Shown here: positions 55,409 to 63,279 of the stretch, piece after piece
How positions within the stretch are numbered: position 1 is the first letter of the stretch
How the letters are laid out: every line of letters begins with the position of its first letter
Assembly: GCA_910574915.1 (NCBI GenBank)
Contig: CAJTCR010000013.1
Span: forward strand, 1 to 64,000
DNA: 64,000 nucleotides
Source: Eubacteriaceae bacterium
Lineage (GTDB): Bacteria > Bacillota > Clostridia > Lachnospirales > Lachnospiraceae
Direction of reading: 5' to 3'
Notes under the pieces: generated by a model
What the model was told of the DNA's origin: nothing
Seen by the model: the letters and a program-made list of their open reading frames with translations, nothing else
Databases searched by the model: none
Made by a program: the position numbers and the translations under genes

Positions 55409-56698
55409 ATGACCTATTTCAGTAATTTTTCTTACTCAATCAGCCACGCGTTTTTAATGCTGTTTTTATACTTTTTTATTACGCACCGCTACTCCAAAGC
55501 TGCCACGAAATGGATTTGTTTTTTGTCCTTTGTTTTGCTGACCGTGACCGACATCATAAAACTAAATCTGTATCCCGAAAGCGATGCATGCTACTTTTTT
55601 GTAACTATTTTTCAAATACTGTTAACGCAGTTTACCGGTATTTTCATTTCCAAAAAACGGAATACAAAAGTACTGTTTATGGGACTCAGTGCTTCCAATT
55701 ATGTGATTATTGGCAGCGTCTTTGCCGCAATCCTGCATATTTATACTGGACAAGGCATTCCTGCGCTAATTGGCAGCTTTTTGATCCATACTGCATTATT
55801 GTATATCCTGTATGCCAATCTCCGGGAAATCTGGCTGCGGCAGTATGAAAAGGAGTATACAAAAGGCTGGTGGAAGCTGTGCCTGATCCCGGTATTTTTT
55901 TATTGCAGCTTTTCCTTTATCGCATTTTTTCCCCGCACACTGTACGAAGATCCTGAAAATATTCCCGGCATCGTCTTTTTTATTGTGACGATGTTTGTAT
56001 CGTATATCGTCGTGCTGCAATACGTACATACCGAAGCAGACCAGAAAAATATTTATTTAAAAAACGTGCTGTTTGAATCTTATATCAAAGGCTTGGAAAA
56101 TCAGTTTTATCTGGTAGAACAGTCTGAACAGAATTTAAAAATACTGCGGCACGATATGCGGCATTTTTCCGGCATGATCAGTCATCTGCTCGATCAGAAG
56201 GAATATGAAGAAATCCGCAACATCGTCACTTATATCAACGATGTTACGGACGAAAATAAAATCGAAAAATATTGCAGCAACCTGATGGTCAATACGATTA
56301 TCTCCAAGATGATGAAGCGCGCGTCCTCCTTTGGCATTCATGTCCGCCTAGACCTTGCCGTACCAAAGGAGCTGCCTGTCAATGAATATGAGTTTTCCGC
56401 CGTAGTTGCAAACCTGTTTGAAAATGCGCTGATCTGCGTAAAAGATTTTGCACCCGAAAAAAGAAAGGTCGATATCAAAGTGCACTGTATGGACGGCCAG
56501 TTATTTATCCAGACAAAAAACGCCTATGCAGAAGAGATCGACTTTGACTCCCGCACAGGGCTTCCAAAGAGTAAAAAAGGCGAAAACCACGGCCTGGGAA
56601 TGCAGAGCGCCGAAGCATTTTCGGATAAAATCGGCGGCAGCATTGACTGCTTTTGCGAAAATGGCTGCTTCTATATGATCTTATTTGCGAAGCTGTGA
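55409..56698 (+). CDS. GHKL sensor histidine kinase, membrane type
   Basis: The ATG at 55409 follows AGGAAGGATTTGGCA and gives 429 residues. Six or seven hydrophobic segments fill the first 210 residues. The kinase core has LKILRHDMRHFSGMISHLLD (phospho-acceptor His), VVANLFENALICV (N-box) and NHGLGMQSAEAFSDKIGG (G-box). It should phosphorylate the LytTR regulator in response to an unknown external signal. Its end overlaps the convergent aroK by 18 bp. Confidence 0.9.
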   Translation: MTYFSNFSYSISHAFLMLFLYFFITHRYSKAATKWICFLSFVLLTVTDIIKLNLYPESDACYFFVTIFQILLTQFTGIFISKKRNTKVLFMGLSASNYVIIGSVFAAILHIYTGQGIPALIGSFLIHTALLYILYANLREIWLRQYEKEYTKGWWKLCLIPVFFYCSFSFIAFFPRTLYEDPENIPGIVFFIVTMFVSYIVVLQYVHTEADQKNIYLKNVLFESYIKGLENQFYLVEQSEQNLKILRHDMRHFSGMISHLLDQKEYEEIRNIVTYINDVTDENKIEKYCSNLMVNTIISKMMKRASSFGIHVRLDLAVPKELPVNEYEFSAVVANLFENALICVKDFAPEKRKVDIKVHCMDGQLFIQTKNAYAEEIDFDSRTGLPKSKKGENHGLGMQSAEAFSDKIGGSIDCFCENGCFYMILFAKL

Positions 56699-57190
56699 TA
56701 ATACGGCTTCCACGATCTCCCGCAGCTCCATATGGTCTGCATCAATCGTAAGATGTGCATATTTTTCATACAGCGGGCAGCGCTCCTGCATTAAATCGGC
56801 AAGCGTCTGCCCGCTTTTTCTGACGACGCCGCGCTCACTAAAGTCTCCCAGACGCGCCGTCAGCTCCTCGCAGGACAGCCGCAGATAGACAACGACAGAG
56901 ATCCCGCGCAGATGTTCCATCGCCTGGGTGCCGTAGACCGCGCTGCCGCCAGTGGCGATTACGGTACGGCTTGCCGATATCGAAGCGTTTACATCATTTT
57001 CTATTTTTAAGAACCCCTCGTCCCCGTATTCCCTGATCAGCTCGAACAGGCGCTTGTTTGTCATCTCCTGGATCTTTAGGTCGCTGTCTAAAAATCGATA
57101 GCCCAGTACTTTTGCCAGCACAACTCCGACCGTGCTTTTTCCAGCTCCCGGCATCCCGATCAGGGTAATATTTTCTGCATTTTGATTCAT
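56681..57190 (-). CDS. aroK: Shikimate kinase
   Basis: A 169-residue P-loop kinase: LIGMPGAGKSTVGVVLA (Walker A), YRFLDSDLKIQE (shikimate-binding Asp), VIATGGSAVYG and the lid Arg region. It phosphorylates shikimate in aromatic amino-acid synthesis. ENDVNASISASRTVIATGG differs a little from the usual FRxxE motif, so substrate binding may be atypical. No other aro gene is adjacent. Confidence 0.88.
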   Translation of the reverse strand: MNQNAENITLIGMPGAGKSTVGVVLAKVLGYRFLDSDLKIQEMTNKRLFELIREYGDEGFLKIENDVNASISASRTVIATGGSAVYGTQAMEHLRGISVVVYLRLSCEELTARLGDFSERGVVRKSGQTLADLMQERCPLYEKYAHLTIDADHMELREIVEAVLSQLRK

Positions 57191-57208
57191 TACTGTCTCT
57201 TCCCTTCT

Positions 57209-57904
57209 TTAAGTGTCGATTTGTTTTTCAAATACAATATCCTTTATGATATACGATTTTTTATTTTTATGCAAATCAACATGAAACTGGTAGACAGTGA
57301 TCTCCTCCTCTGCCCCGCCCCAATAAGACGCAACCGCCAGATTCGCCCTGTATCGGCTGCCTTGCTTCGTAAACCAGTATTTATGGTTTGCATACCAGTC
57401 GCCCCAGTCTGTAAAATTCATAAGCACATATTTTTTATCATGCGAAAGCGGATAATTGCTGGAAGTAGAAAATCCATCCCCGACAGCAAATGAAATCTGA
57501 AAGGACTCTCCAAACAGTGCCCGTCCCTGTTTTTTCACGGCTGCTTTTACCGAATCCGTGTATTTGTACACCCCTGCGTACGGCAGATACTTTTCCATCA
57601 GACGCTGCTCGCTGCTGAACTGACGGAATACATGCTTTTTGTATGCCACGTTATGAAACGCAATATCCGTCTTCATCTTTGCATTAAACACAAACTGCTC
57701 CAGCTTTGCCGGATAGTTGCAGGCCCCTTTTATATACTGGATGACAGTGTCGTCAATCAGCTTTTGGATCTTCTTTTTTTCACCGGCTGACACACCTGCC
57801 GCTTCTGCCTGCACGCAGGCGCCCTGCATGGAAACAATAAAAAACGCGAATATACATAATGCCGCCAGAACACTTGCCCTTCTCTTACAAACTGTGATTT
57901 TCAT
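57209..57904 (-). CDS. Secreted protein, unknown function
   Basis: A 231-residue protein with a signal peptide (LAALCIFAFFIVSMQGACVQAEA). The mature part is basic and soluble with no family I recognise; VLMNFTDWGDWYANHKYWF and VYQFHVDLHKNKKSYIIKDI suggest a small beta-rich fold. It diverges from the choline-binding cluster and shares a near-identical promoter motif with it, so it is probably expressed with it. Confidence 0.7.
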   Translation of the reverse strand: MKITVCKRRASVLAALCIFAFFIVSMQGACVQAEAAGVSAGEKKKIQKLIDDTVIQYIKGACNYPAKLEQFVFNAKMKTDIAFHNVAYKKHVFRQFSSEQRLMEKYLPYAGVYKYTDSVKAAVKKQGRALFGESFQISFAVGDGFSTSSNYPLSHDKKYVLMNFTDWGDWYANHKYWFTKQGSRYRANLAVASYWGGAEEEITVYQFHVDLHKNKKSYIIKDIVFEKQIDT

Positions 57905-57944
57905 TTTATGATCCTTTCCTTTTCTTATTTGTATTTGTCAGTAT

Positions 57945-57974
57945 CAGTATATCGCTTATTGTTTAAAGAAGTCA
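57945..57974 (-). promoter_or_regulatory. Promoter of the secreted-protein gene
   Basis: On the minus strand TTGACT (57974-57969) and TATACT (57950-57945) are spaced 18 bp, with AAACAATAAGCGA inside the spacer. The same motif occupies the opposite promoter at 58026. Confidence 0.7.
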
Positions 57975-58025
57975 ACAATATATTTTTATCTGAAAATCCA
58001 GGCAAACAATAAATTTATTATTTTG

Positions 58026-58055
58026 TTGACAAAAATAAACAATAAGATATATACT
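58026..58055 (+). promoter_or_regulatory. Promoter of the surface-protein operon
   Basis: TTGACA (58026-58031) and TATACT (58050-58055) are spaced 18 bp with AAACAATAAG inside the spacer. A third AAACAATAAA copy at about 58002-58011 sits between the two divergent promoters and forms a loose palindrome with TTTATTATTTTGTT. This suggests one regulator for both directions. Confidence 0.72.
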
Positions 58056-58112
58056 GTTATGGTGAAGTTGGAAACGCTGCAAAACAAACGAAACTTATGA
58101 GGAAAGGGGATT

Positions 58113-58814
58113 ATGAAAAAAAGGATTTTATGTACAGCAGTCTGTATCGCTGCTTTATCTATGGCAGGCGGCAGCAGCGCCATCTGGACAGAAGCGGCAG
58201 AAATTACAGACAGCAAGCCTGAAAAAACCGGGCTTGTAAAAGAAGACGAGCATCTTCGTTATTACGAAGACGGACAGCCTGTGGCAAAGCGCTGGGCTAC
58301 CGTAGAAGGCGATACTTATTATTTTGATAAAGAAGGAAATGCTTCTATATTAAAATGTAAGATCGACGGAGATTACTATGTGTTTGACAAAGAAGGCAGG
58401 CTGCTGCTGCCGTCTAGTAAAAAGGTACTCCGCGTGGAAACGCAGGACGGATCTTTGCAGACATATTATGTCGATCCAAAAGGAAAAGCGCTCAGCGGCT
58501 GGTCTGCTGACAAAAAGTATTATTTTGACGAAACGGGAGAGATGGCAACCGGCATTACAGTAATCAAAGAAAAATTTTACTGCTTTTATGCCAGCGGCAA
58601 ATGGAACCAGACAAAGACGCAGAAAATACGAAAAGCCGCCAAATATGAACATCCATTTTCCAACCTGAAAAAATATATCGGTAATCCGAAAAAGTCAAAA
58701 TATTTTGATAGCTGTTACGGCGCAGGAAAAGACGGAATCCTGACTTATGACGGATTTCAGGTGTTTACGTTCCGCCCGGACAGCGGCGCAGAGATTTTTA
58801 TGGGAGCAGAATAG
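58113..58814 (+). CDS. Choline-binding-repeat surface protein
   Basis: A 233-residue secreted protein. The signal peptide (ILCTAVCIAALSMAGGSSA) precedes about five cell-wall-binding repeats: RWATVEGDTYYFDKEGNAS, CKIDGDYYVFDKEGRLL and GWSADKKYYFDETGEMATG are clear. The last 70 residues are basic and lack repeats (YIGNPKKSKYFDSCYGAGKD). It should bind the cell wall non-covalently. RBS AGGAAAGGGGATT. Confidence 0.85.
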   Translation: MKKRILCTAVCIAALSMAGGSSAIWTEAAEITDSKPEKTGLVKEDEHLRYYEDGQPVAKRWATVEGDTYYFDKEGNASILKCKIDGDYYVFDKEGRLLLPSSKKVLRVETQDGSLQTYYVDPKGKALSGWSADKKYYFDETGEMATGITVIKEKFYCFYASGKWNQTKTQKIRKAAKYEHPFSNLKKYIGNPKKSKYFDSCYGAGKDGILTYDGFQVFTFRPDSGAEIFMGAE

Positions 58815-58823
58815 GAGGAAGTT

Positions 58824-59381
58824 ATGTTTAAAAAAATCGTAGCATCTGTATTGGCAGTCTGTTTGATTGCCGTTTCTTTTACACAGACGGCAAAAGTGGC
58901 AGCATCCGGTGAAAAACTGGAAGAAAAAACCGCGCAGATTATATCAAAAGAGGTAAAATCAAATGACAGTACAAAAAAGAAATTAAAAAAGCTGTTTACG
59001 TATTTGCAGAAAGACTATGATTATGGCCGCAAAGTCGGCTTTGAAGCATACAGCGGCTGGGAAAAAGATTACGCGATGAAGATGTTTGAAGATAAAAAAG
59101 GAAGCTGCTATCACTATGCAGCCGCCTATGCATTCCTGGCTAAAAAAGCAACTGGCTTACGCGTGCGCATTGGTGTCGGGCAGACAAACGGCTTTAGCGG
59201 AAAGCTGCAAAAGCACGCATGGACAGAAGTAAAACTCAGCGGAAAATGGTATATTCTTGACCCAAATATGGATAAATATGCAGCGGATTCGTCCGGGAAA
59301 TACTGCTTAAAGAAACGGGACAGTTTAAAAAATACTTACAATCAATTTAAAGATACAAACTATTATAACGCAGCTTTTTAG
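58824..59381 (+). CDS. Secreted transglutaminase-like protein
   Basis: A 185-residue secreted protein. After the signal (ASVLAVCLIAVSFTQTAKVAA) the transglutaminase/protease-like core has GSCYHYAAAYAFL (Cys95), KHAWTEV (His131) and WYILDPNMD (Asp146), a complete Cys-His-Asp triad. It begins nine bases after the choline-binding protein. It may cross-link or cleave surface proteins. The related domain is fused to choline-binding repeats in the gene at 60983. Confidence 0.8.
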   Translation: MFKKIVASVLAVCLIAVSFTQTAKVAASGEKLEEKTAQIISKEVKSNDSTKKKLKKLFTYLQKDYDYGRKVGFEAYSGWEKDYAMKMFEDKKGSCYHYAAAYAFLAKKATGLRVRIGVGQTNGFSGKLQKHAWTEVKLSGKWYILDPNMDKYAADSSGKYCLKKRDSLKNTYNQFKDTNYYNAAF

Positions 59382-59409
59382 AAACGAAAAGAAGTTAGGA
59401 GGATGACAT

Positions 59410-60804
59410 ATGGTCTTTAGTTCTCTTGTATTTCTCAGTGTGTTTCTTCCAACCGTACTGCTGCTTTACTGGCTGCTGCCATCCATTGCAGGAAAAAATA
59501 TTCTGCTGCTGGCAGCCAGCCTTTTCTTTTATGCCTATGGAGAACCGGTTTACGTGTTTTTCATGATCCTGTCTTCCCTGTTTCACTATGTATGTGCATT
59601 GTGGATCGAAAAAAACAGAAACCGGAGCAAAACCCTGATGGTTTTTGTCGTTGTGGTCAATCTGGTGCTTTTGTGCGTGTTTAAATACGCAGGATTTCTG
59701 GCTGAAACCTTCAACAGTATCACAGGCATGGGGCTGCCAGTACCAGAGGTGGCGCTCCCGGTTGGAATTTCTTTTTTTACCTTTCAAGCAATGTCTTATG
59801 TGATCGATGTATACCGCGCGCAAGTGCAGCCACAGAAACACTTTACCCATGTGCTGCTCTATATTTCACTGTTTCCGCAGTTGATCGCAGGGCCGATTGT
59901 GAAGTACCACGATGTAGAAAAAGAATTGATATGCCGCCGCTTTGACGTGGAAGAAACGGCACGCGGCATCCGCAGATTTATTGCCGGGCTTGGCAAAAAA
60001 GTACTAATCGCAAACTATATGGGCGAAATGGCGGACACATTGTTTTGTGCACCGATGGAACAGATTCACATGGCTGGTGCCTGGCTGGGCGCGGCGGCAT
60101 ATATGCTCCAGATCTATTTTGATTTCAGCGGCTACAGCGATATGGCAATCGGCATCGGGCATATGTTCGGCTTTCACTTTAAGGAGAATTTTTACTATCC
60201 TTACCACGCTGTTTCGATCCGGGAGTTCTGGCACAGATGGCATATATCCTTATCCGGCTGGTTTCGGGAATATCTGTACATCCCGCTGGGCGGCAGCAGA
60301 AAAGGGCGTGCCAGAACGGTCGTAAACAAATTTATCGTATTCGCCTGCACCGGCATGTGGCACGGCGCCAACCTCACATTTTTATTCTGGGGACTGTTCC
60401 ACGGATGCCTGCTGTTTATCGAAGAATTTCTTCCGTTTTTTCAGACAGAAAAAACCGGGTGGAAAAAGGCTGCCGCGCATATTTATGTTATATTTGCCGT
60501 TTTGATCGGGTTTGTATTTTTCCGCGCTGACAATATGGGACAAGGTATCAACTGGATCATAAAAATGTTTACCGGCATCCAGCACAATCCAAATGCCACG
60601 CGGCTTGTACTTTCCCTGCTGACGCCCGTTCATCTTGCGGCATTCGCAGCAGGAATTTTAGCGTCTGCACCTGTCGCTGAAACCGTGGGAAAGGCAAAAG
60701 CAATGCAAAAAGTACTATGGCCTGCTTCCCTTTTGCTATTGCTTCTGTGTATGTTAAACCTGGCAGGCGGCACTTATAACCCATTTATTTATTTTCGCTT
60801 TTAA
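59410..60804 (+). CDS. MBOAT O-acyltransferase (AlgI/DltB type)
   Basis: A 464-residue polytopic membrane protein with about ten segments. VALPVGISFFTFQAMSYVID, PQLIAGPIVKY, REFWHRWHISLS (272-281) and CTGMWHGAN with His318 are the conserved MBOAT motifs. It should pass acyl groups, commonly acetyl, across the membrane to a surface glycan. It is in line with the surface-protein genes and with the AlgJ-like gene at 63280, the usual partner. Confidence 0.92.
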   Translation: MVFSSLVFLSVFLPTVLLLYWLLPSIAGKNILLLAASLFFYAYGEPVYVFFMILSSLFHYVCALWIEKNRNRSKTLMVFVVVVNLVLLCVFKYAGFLAETFNSITGMGLPVPEVALPVGISFFTFQAMSYVIDVYRAQVQPQKHFTHVLLYISLFPQLIAGPIVKYHDVEKELICRRFDVEETARGIRRFIAGLGKKVLIANYMGEMADTLFCAPMEQIHMAGAWLGAAAYMLQIYFDFSGYSDMAIGIGHMFGFHFKENFYYPYHAVSIREFWHRWHISLSGWFREYLYIPLGGSRKGRARTVVNKFIVFACTGMWHGANLTFLFWGLFHGCLLFIEEFLPFFQTEKTGWKKAAAHIYVIFAVLIGFVFFRADNMGQGINWIIKMFTGIQHNPNATRLVLSLLTPVHLAAFAAGILASAPVAETVGKAKAMQKVLWPASLLLLLLCMLNLAGGTYNPFIYFRF

Positions 60805-60827
60805 CTGGCATAAAAATAGGGGAGGGG

Positions 60828-60969
60828 CTAGAGCGAGTTTGAGTTGTTTTGGTATATTTTTACGGGAAGGGACGCCAGAAGAGGGGATTGGTACACCCTC
60901 TCCCGGCTGCTCTTCGTAAGTGCTGCTAAATAAACTCAGTATGGTTTGGTTTGTTCGTTGTCGTACTAG
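60828..60969. repeat. Long-hairpin repeat, shortened copy (LH6)
   Basis: CTAGAGCGAGTTTGAGTTG and GGGAAGGGACGCCAGAAG lead the left arm. CCCTCTCCCGGCTGCTC and TGGTTTGTTCGTTGTCGTAC close the right. The inner stem and tip are missing, leaving only the outer ends. It lies between the MBOAT gene and the RBS of the next gene. Confidence 0.65.
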
Positions 60970-60982
60970 GAAAGGATCAATC

Positions 60983-62542
60983 ATGATGTCAATTCACAAT
61001 TTAATCAGAAATACCACAATCAATTATCATACACTGACACATGCCGCAGGCATTTTAACTGCCGTCTTTTTTGCTGTTGGCATGAAATCAGAAGCGGCAG
61101 GCGCCCAACTGCCCGCTGCCGCACCCGTCTATGATGAAACTGCCCGCCAGACAGCCGGATGGCTGGAAGCCAATGGCTGCAAGTATTATTTGCGGCAGGA
61201 TACCGGACAGATGGCGGCTGGCTGGCTTACCATCGACGGACAGACCTACTATTTTGATCCTGAAACAAGGCAGATGGCGACAGGATGGCTTACCGTCAAT
61301 GACGACAAGTACTATCTGCAACCAGATACCGGACAGTTGACGACTGGCTGGCTTACTATCGAGGAGCACAAGTATTATTTTCAGCCGGAAACCGGGCTGA
61401 TGGCAACCGGATGGCTGCAAATAGATGACCAGGCGTACTATTTTTATCCTGAAACCGGGCAGATGGCGGCAGATTGGCTTATCATCGACGGACAGACGTA
61501 CTATTTTTACCCTGAAACCGGACTGATGGCAACGGAATGGCTGCAAATTTCCGGCGAATCGTATTACTTTCATAAAAAAACCGGGCAGATGGCGACCAAA
61601 TGGCAGGAAATTGACGGAGAGTCTTATTATTTTGATCCTAAAACCGGGCAGATGGCGGCTGGCTGCCTGGAACTTGAAGGAGATCTCTATTATTTTGATC
61701 CTGATAACGGACAAATGCTTACCGGATGGCAGGAAACGGAGCTGGGGCAGCGGTACTTTTCCACGGAAAGCGGCAGTATGGAAACTGGGTGGCTGGAAAT
61801 GGGAAGCAAACGCTACTATTTTTTAAAAGACGGCGAACCTGCCAAAGGGCTTTTAAAAATCGGCGGAACATCCTATCTTTTCCATTCTACCGGACAGCTT
61901 GCCAAGTCAAAAAACGGAAGCCTTGTTTCTGTGGGAAAGCAGCTCTACTGTGCCAGCCCCGACGGAACACCCGCAAGCGGCTGGCAGCTTATCGGCAAAA
62001 AGCTCTATTTTGCTACTAAGACAGGCAAGGTAAAAAAGAATACGACCTACCTTGGAATTACATTTGGCAGCAGCGGAGCCGCCAAAAATAACACGAATAC
62101 CAAATTAAAAATAAAAGCAATGGAAGTATTTGCCTCGATCACAGACGAATCGATGACAAAAAGCCAAAAGCTTGCCGAATGCTGGGCATACGTTGTCGGC
62201 GGCAAGTTCCGTTACGCCGCAAAATATCCAGACCTCAATGTTTCGGGCTGGCAGAGAAAGACCGCTTACGATATGCTGTCCACCCAAACCGGAAACTGCT
62301 ACAGCTTTGCCTGTGCATTTGCAGCGCTTGCCTATGAAGCAGGCTATCAGCCTTATATCGTATGCGGCAGGGTACGCGGCTCCAGAGACCGGATGGCAGA
62401 CGGGTATACACGGCACGCATGGGTCAAGATTAACGGACGGTTTTTTGATCCAGAATCGCATTATGCTGGATGGAGACGCGGGATTTATGACACCAGCTAT
62501 TATCCGGTTTCGCATATGGTGCAGAAGGTTGTGGCTTTTTAA
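60983..62542 (+). CDS. Choline-binding repeats fused to transglutaminase-like domain
   Basis: The ATG at 60983 follows GGAAAGGATCAATC and gives 519 residues. An internal signal segment (about 20-40) precedes some 13-14 cell-wall-binding repeats of 20-21 residues (about 58-350), many reading GQMATGWLxIDGxxYYF. The C-terminal domain has TGNCYSFACAFAAL (Cys439), TRHAWVKI (His478) and FFDPESHY (Asp489), a transglutaminase-like triad. It should anchor a cysteine enzyme on the wall. Strong repeat identity suggests recent expansion. Confidence 0.85.
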   Translation: MMSIHNLIRNTTINYHTLTHAAGILTAVFFAVGMKSEAAGAQLPAAAPVYDETARQTAGWLEANGCKYYLRQDTGQMAAGWLTIDGQTYYFDPETRQMATGWLTVNDDKYYLQPDTGQLTTGWLTIEEHKYYFQPETGLMATGWLQIDDQAYYFYPETGQMAADWLIIDGQTYYFYPETGLMATEWLQISGESYYFHKKTGQMATKWQEIDGESYYFDPKTGQMAAGCLELEGDLYYFDPDNGQMLTGWQETELGQRYFSTESGSMETGWLEMGSKRYYFLKDGEPAKGLLKIGGTSYLFHSTGQLAKSKNGSLVSVGKQLYCASPDGTPASGWQLIGKKLYFATKTGKVKKNTTYLGITFGSSGAAKNNTNTKLKIKAMEVFASITDESMTKSQKLAECWAYVVGGKFRYAAKYPDLNVSGWQRKTAYDMLSTQTGNCYSFACAFAALAYEAGYQPYIVCGRVRGSRDRMADGYTRHAWVKINGRFFDPESHYAGWRRGIYDTSYYPVSHMVQKVVAF

Positions 62543-62564
62543 TTGTTTTTTTTTGGGGGGGGGA

Positions 62565-62820
62565 TGTGGGAACGCCAGGAGAGGGGATTGGCATACGCTG
62601 GCGGCGTCCGTTCCAGAATGCTAAGAAGCCCTAAGCATCCTGCTGTGACGCTGTGGCTGTGGACGGTCGCGCCACCTAGTTCGCTGCCTGCTGGCAGCTA
62701 AAGGTGGCGCTTGGCTGCGCCCCTGGTTTTGGTGCAGGATGCCAAAGGCTTCTAACCATTCTTCCAAAGCCGCCGCCAGCGTATGCCAACCCCCTCTCCC
62801 GGCTGTCTTTCCCACATGCC
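62565..62820. repeat. Long-hairpin repeat, full copy (LH7)
   Basis: Arms 62566-62605 and 62771-62817 pair almost fully (ATTGGCATACGCTGGCGGCG against its complement). The tip TAGTTCGCTGCCTGCTGGCA has the same orientation as LH3. It follows the choline-binding/transglutaminase gene after a T9-G9 homopolymer. Confidence 0.85.
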
Positions 62821-62979
62821 GCAAAAAAACATCACATCGAGCGTGATGTTTTGCTGGTGGCGTTTTGTTTTTTGTGGAAATGCCTTCCGTATGCAGTTGT
62901 TTACTCAGCACCTGGAAAAACAAGCCACTTTCAGCAATACACGCTACACTTATACAGCGTTTTTTCTTACTAACATTTG

Positions 62980-63240
62980 TGAGAAACAGCCGGAGGAAGG
63001 GGAACGGGGCTGGCTTCCTGTGACGTTGGAAAAATGTTTAGGAGCCCTTAACATCCTGCACAAAAGCCAGGGGCGCAGCCAAGCGCCACCGATAGCTTAC
63101 GGCGGGCAGCCGGAAGCGGACAAGGTGGCGCGACCGTCCACAGCCACAACGTCACAGCAGGATGCTTAGGGCACCTTACATTTTGGAAAAGGAACAGGAA
63201 GCCAGCCCCGTTCCCCTTCCTCCGGCGTCCCTCCTCACAA
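62980..63240. repeat. Long-hairpin repeat, full copy (LH8)
   Basis: Arms 62989-63020 and 63195-63226 are a perfect 32-bp inverted repeat, although this arm sequence differs from all other copies. The tip region has diverged (GCCACCGATAGCTTACGGCG). It lies just before the AlgJ-like gene. Between LH7 and LH8 (62821-62979) a small AACATCAC/GTGATGTT hairpin is the only other structure seen. Confidence 0.85.
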
Positions 63241-63279
63241 TAACCCCACACCAATTTATCTAACCCAGGAGTGATCCAT

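Noticed and set aside
60828..63240. Possible CRISPR array in the repeat-rich 60.8-63.2 kb region
   Set aside because: The repeats are large inverted structures, not short direct repeats with regular spacers, and no cas gene is present. The periodicity at 61.2-62.0 kb is the coding repeat of the choline-binding protein.
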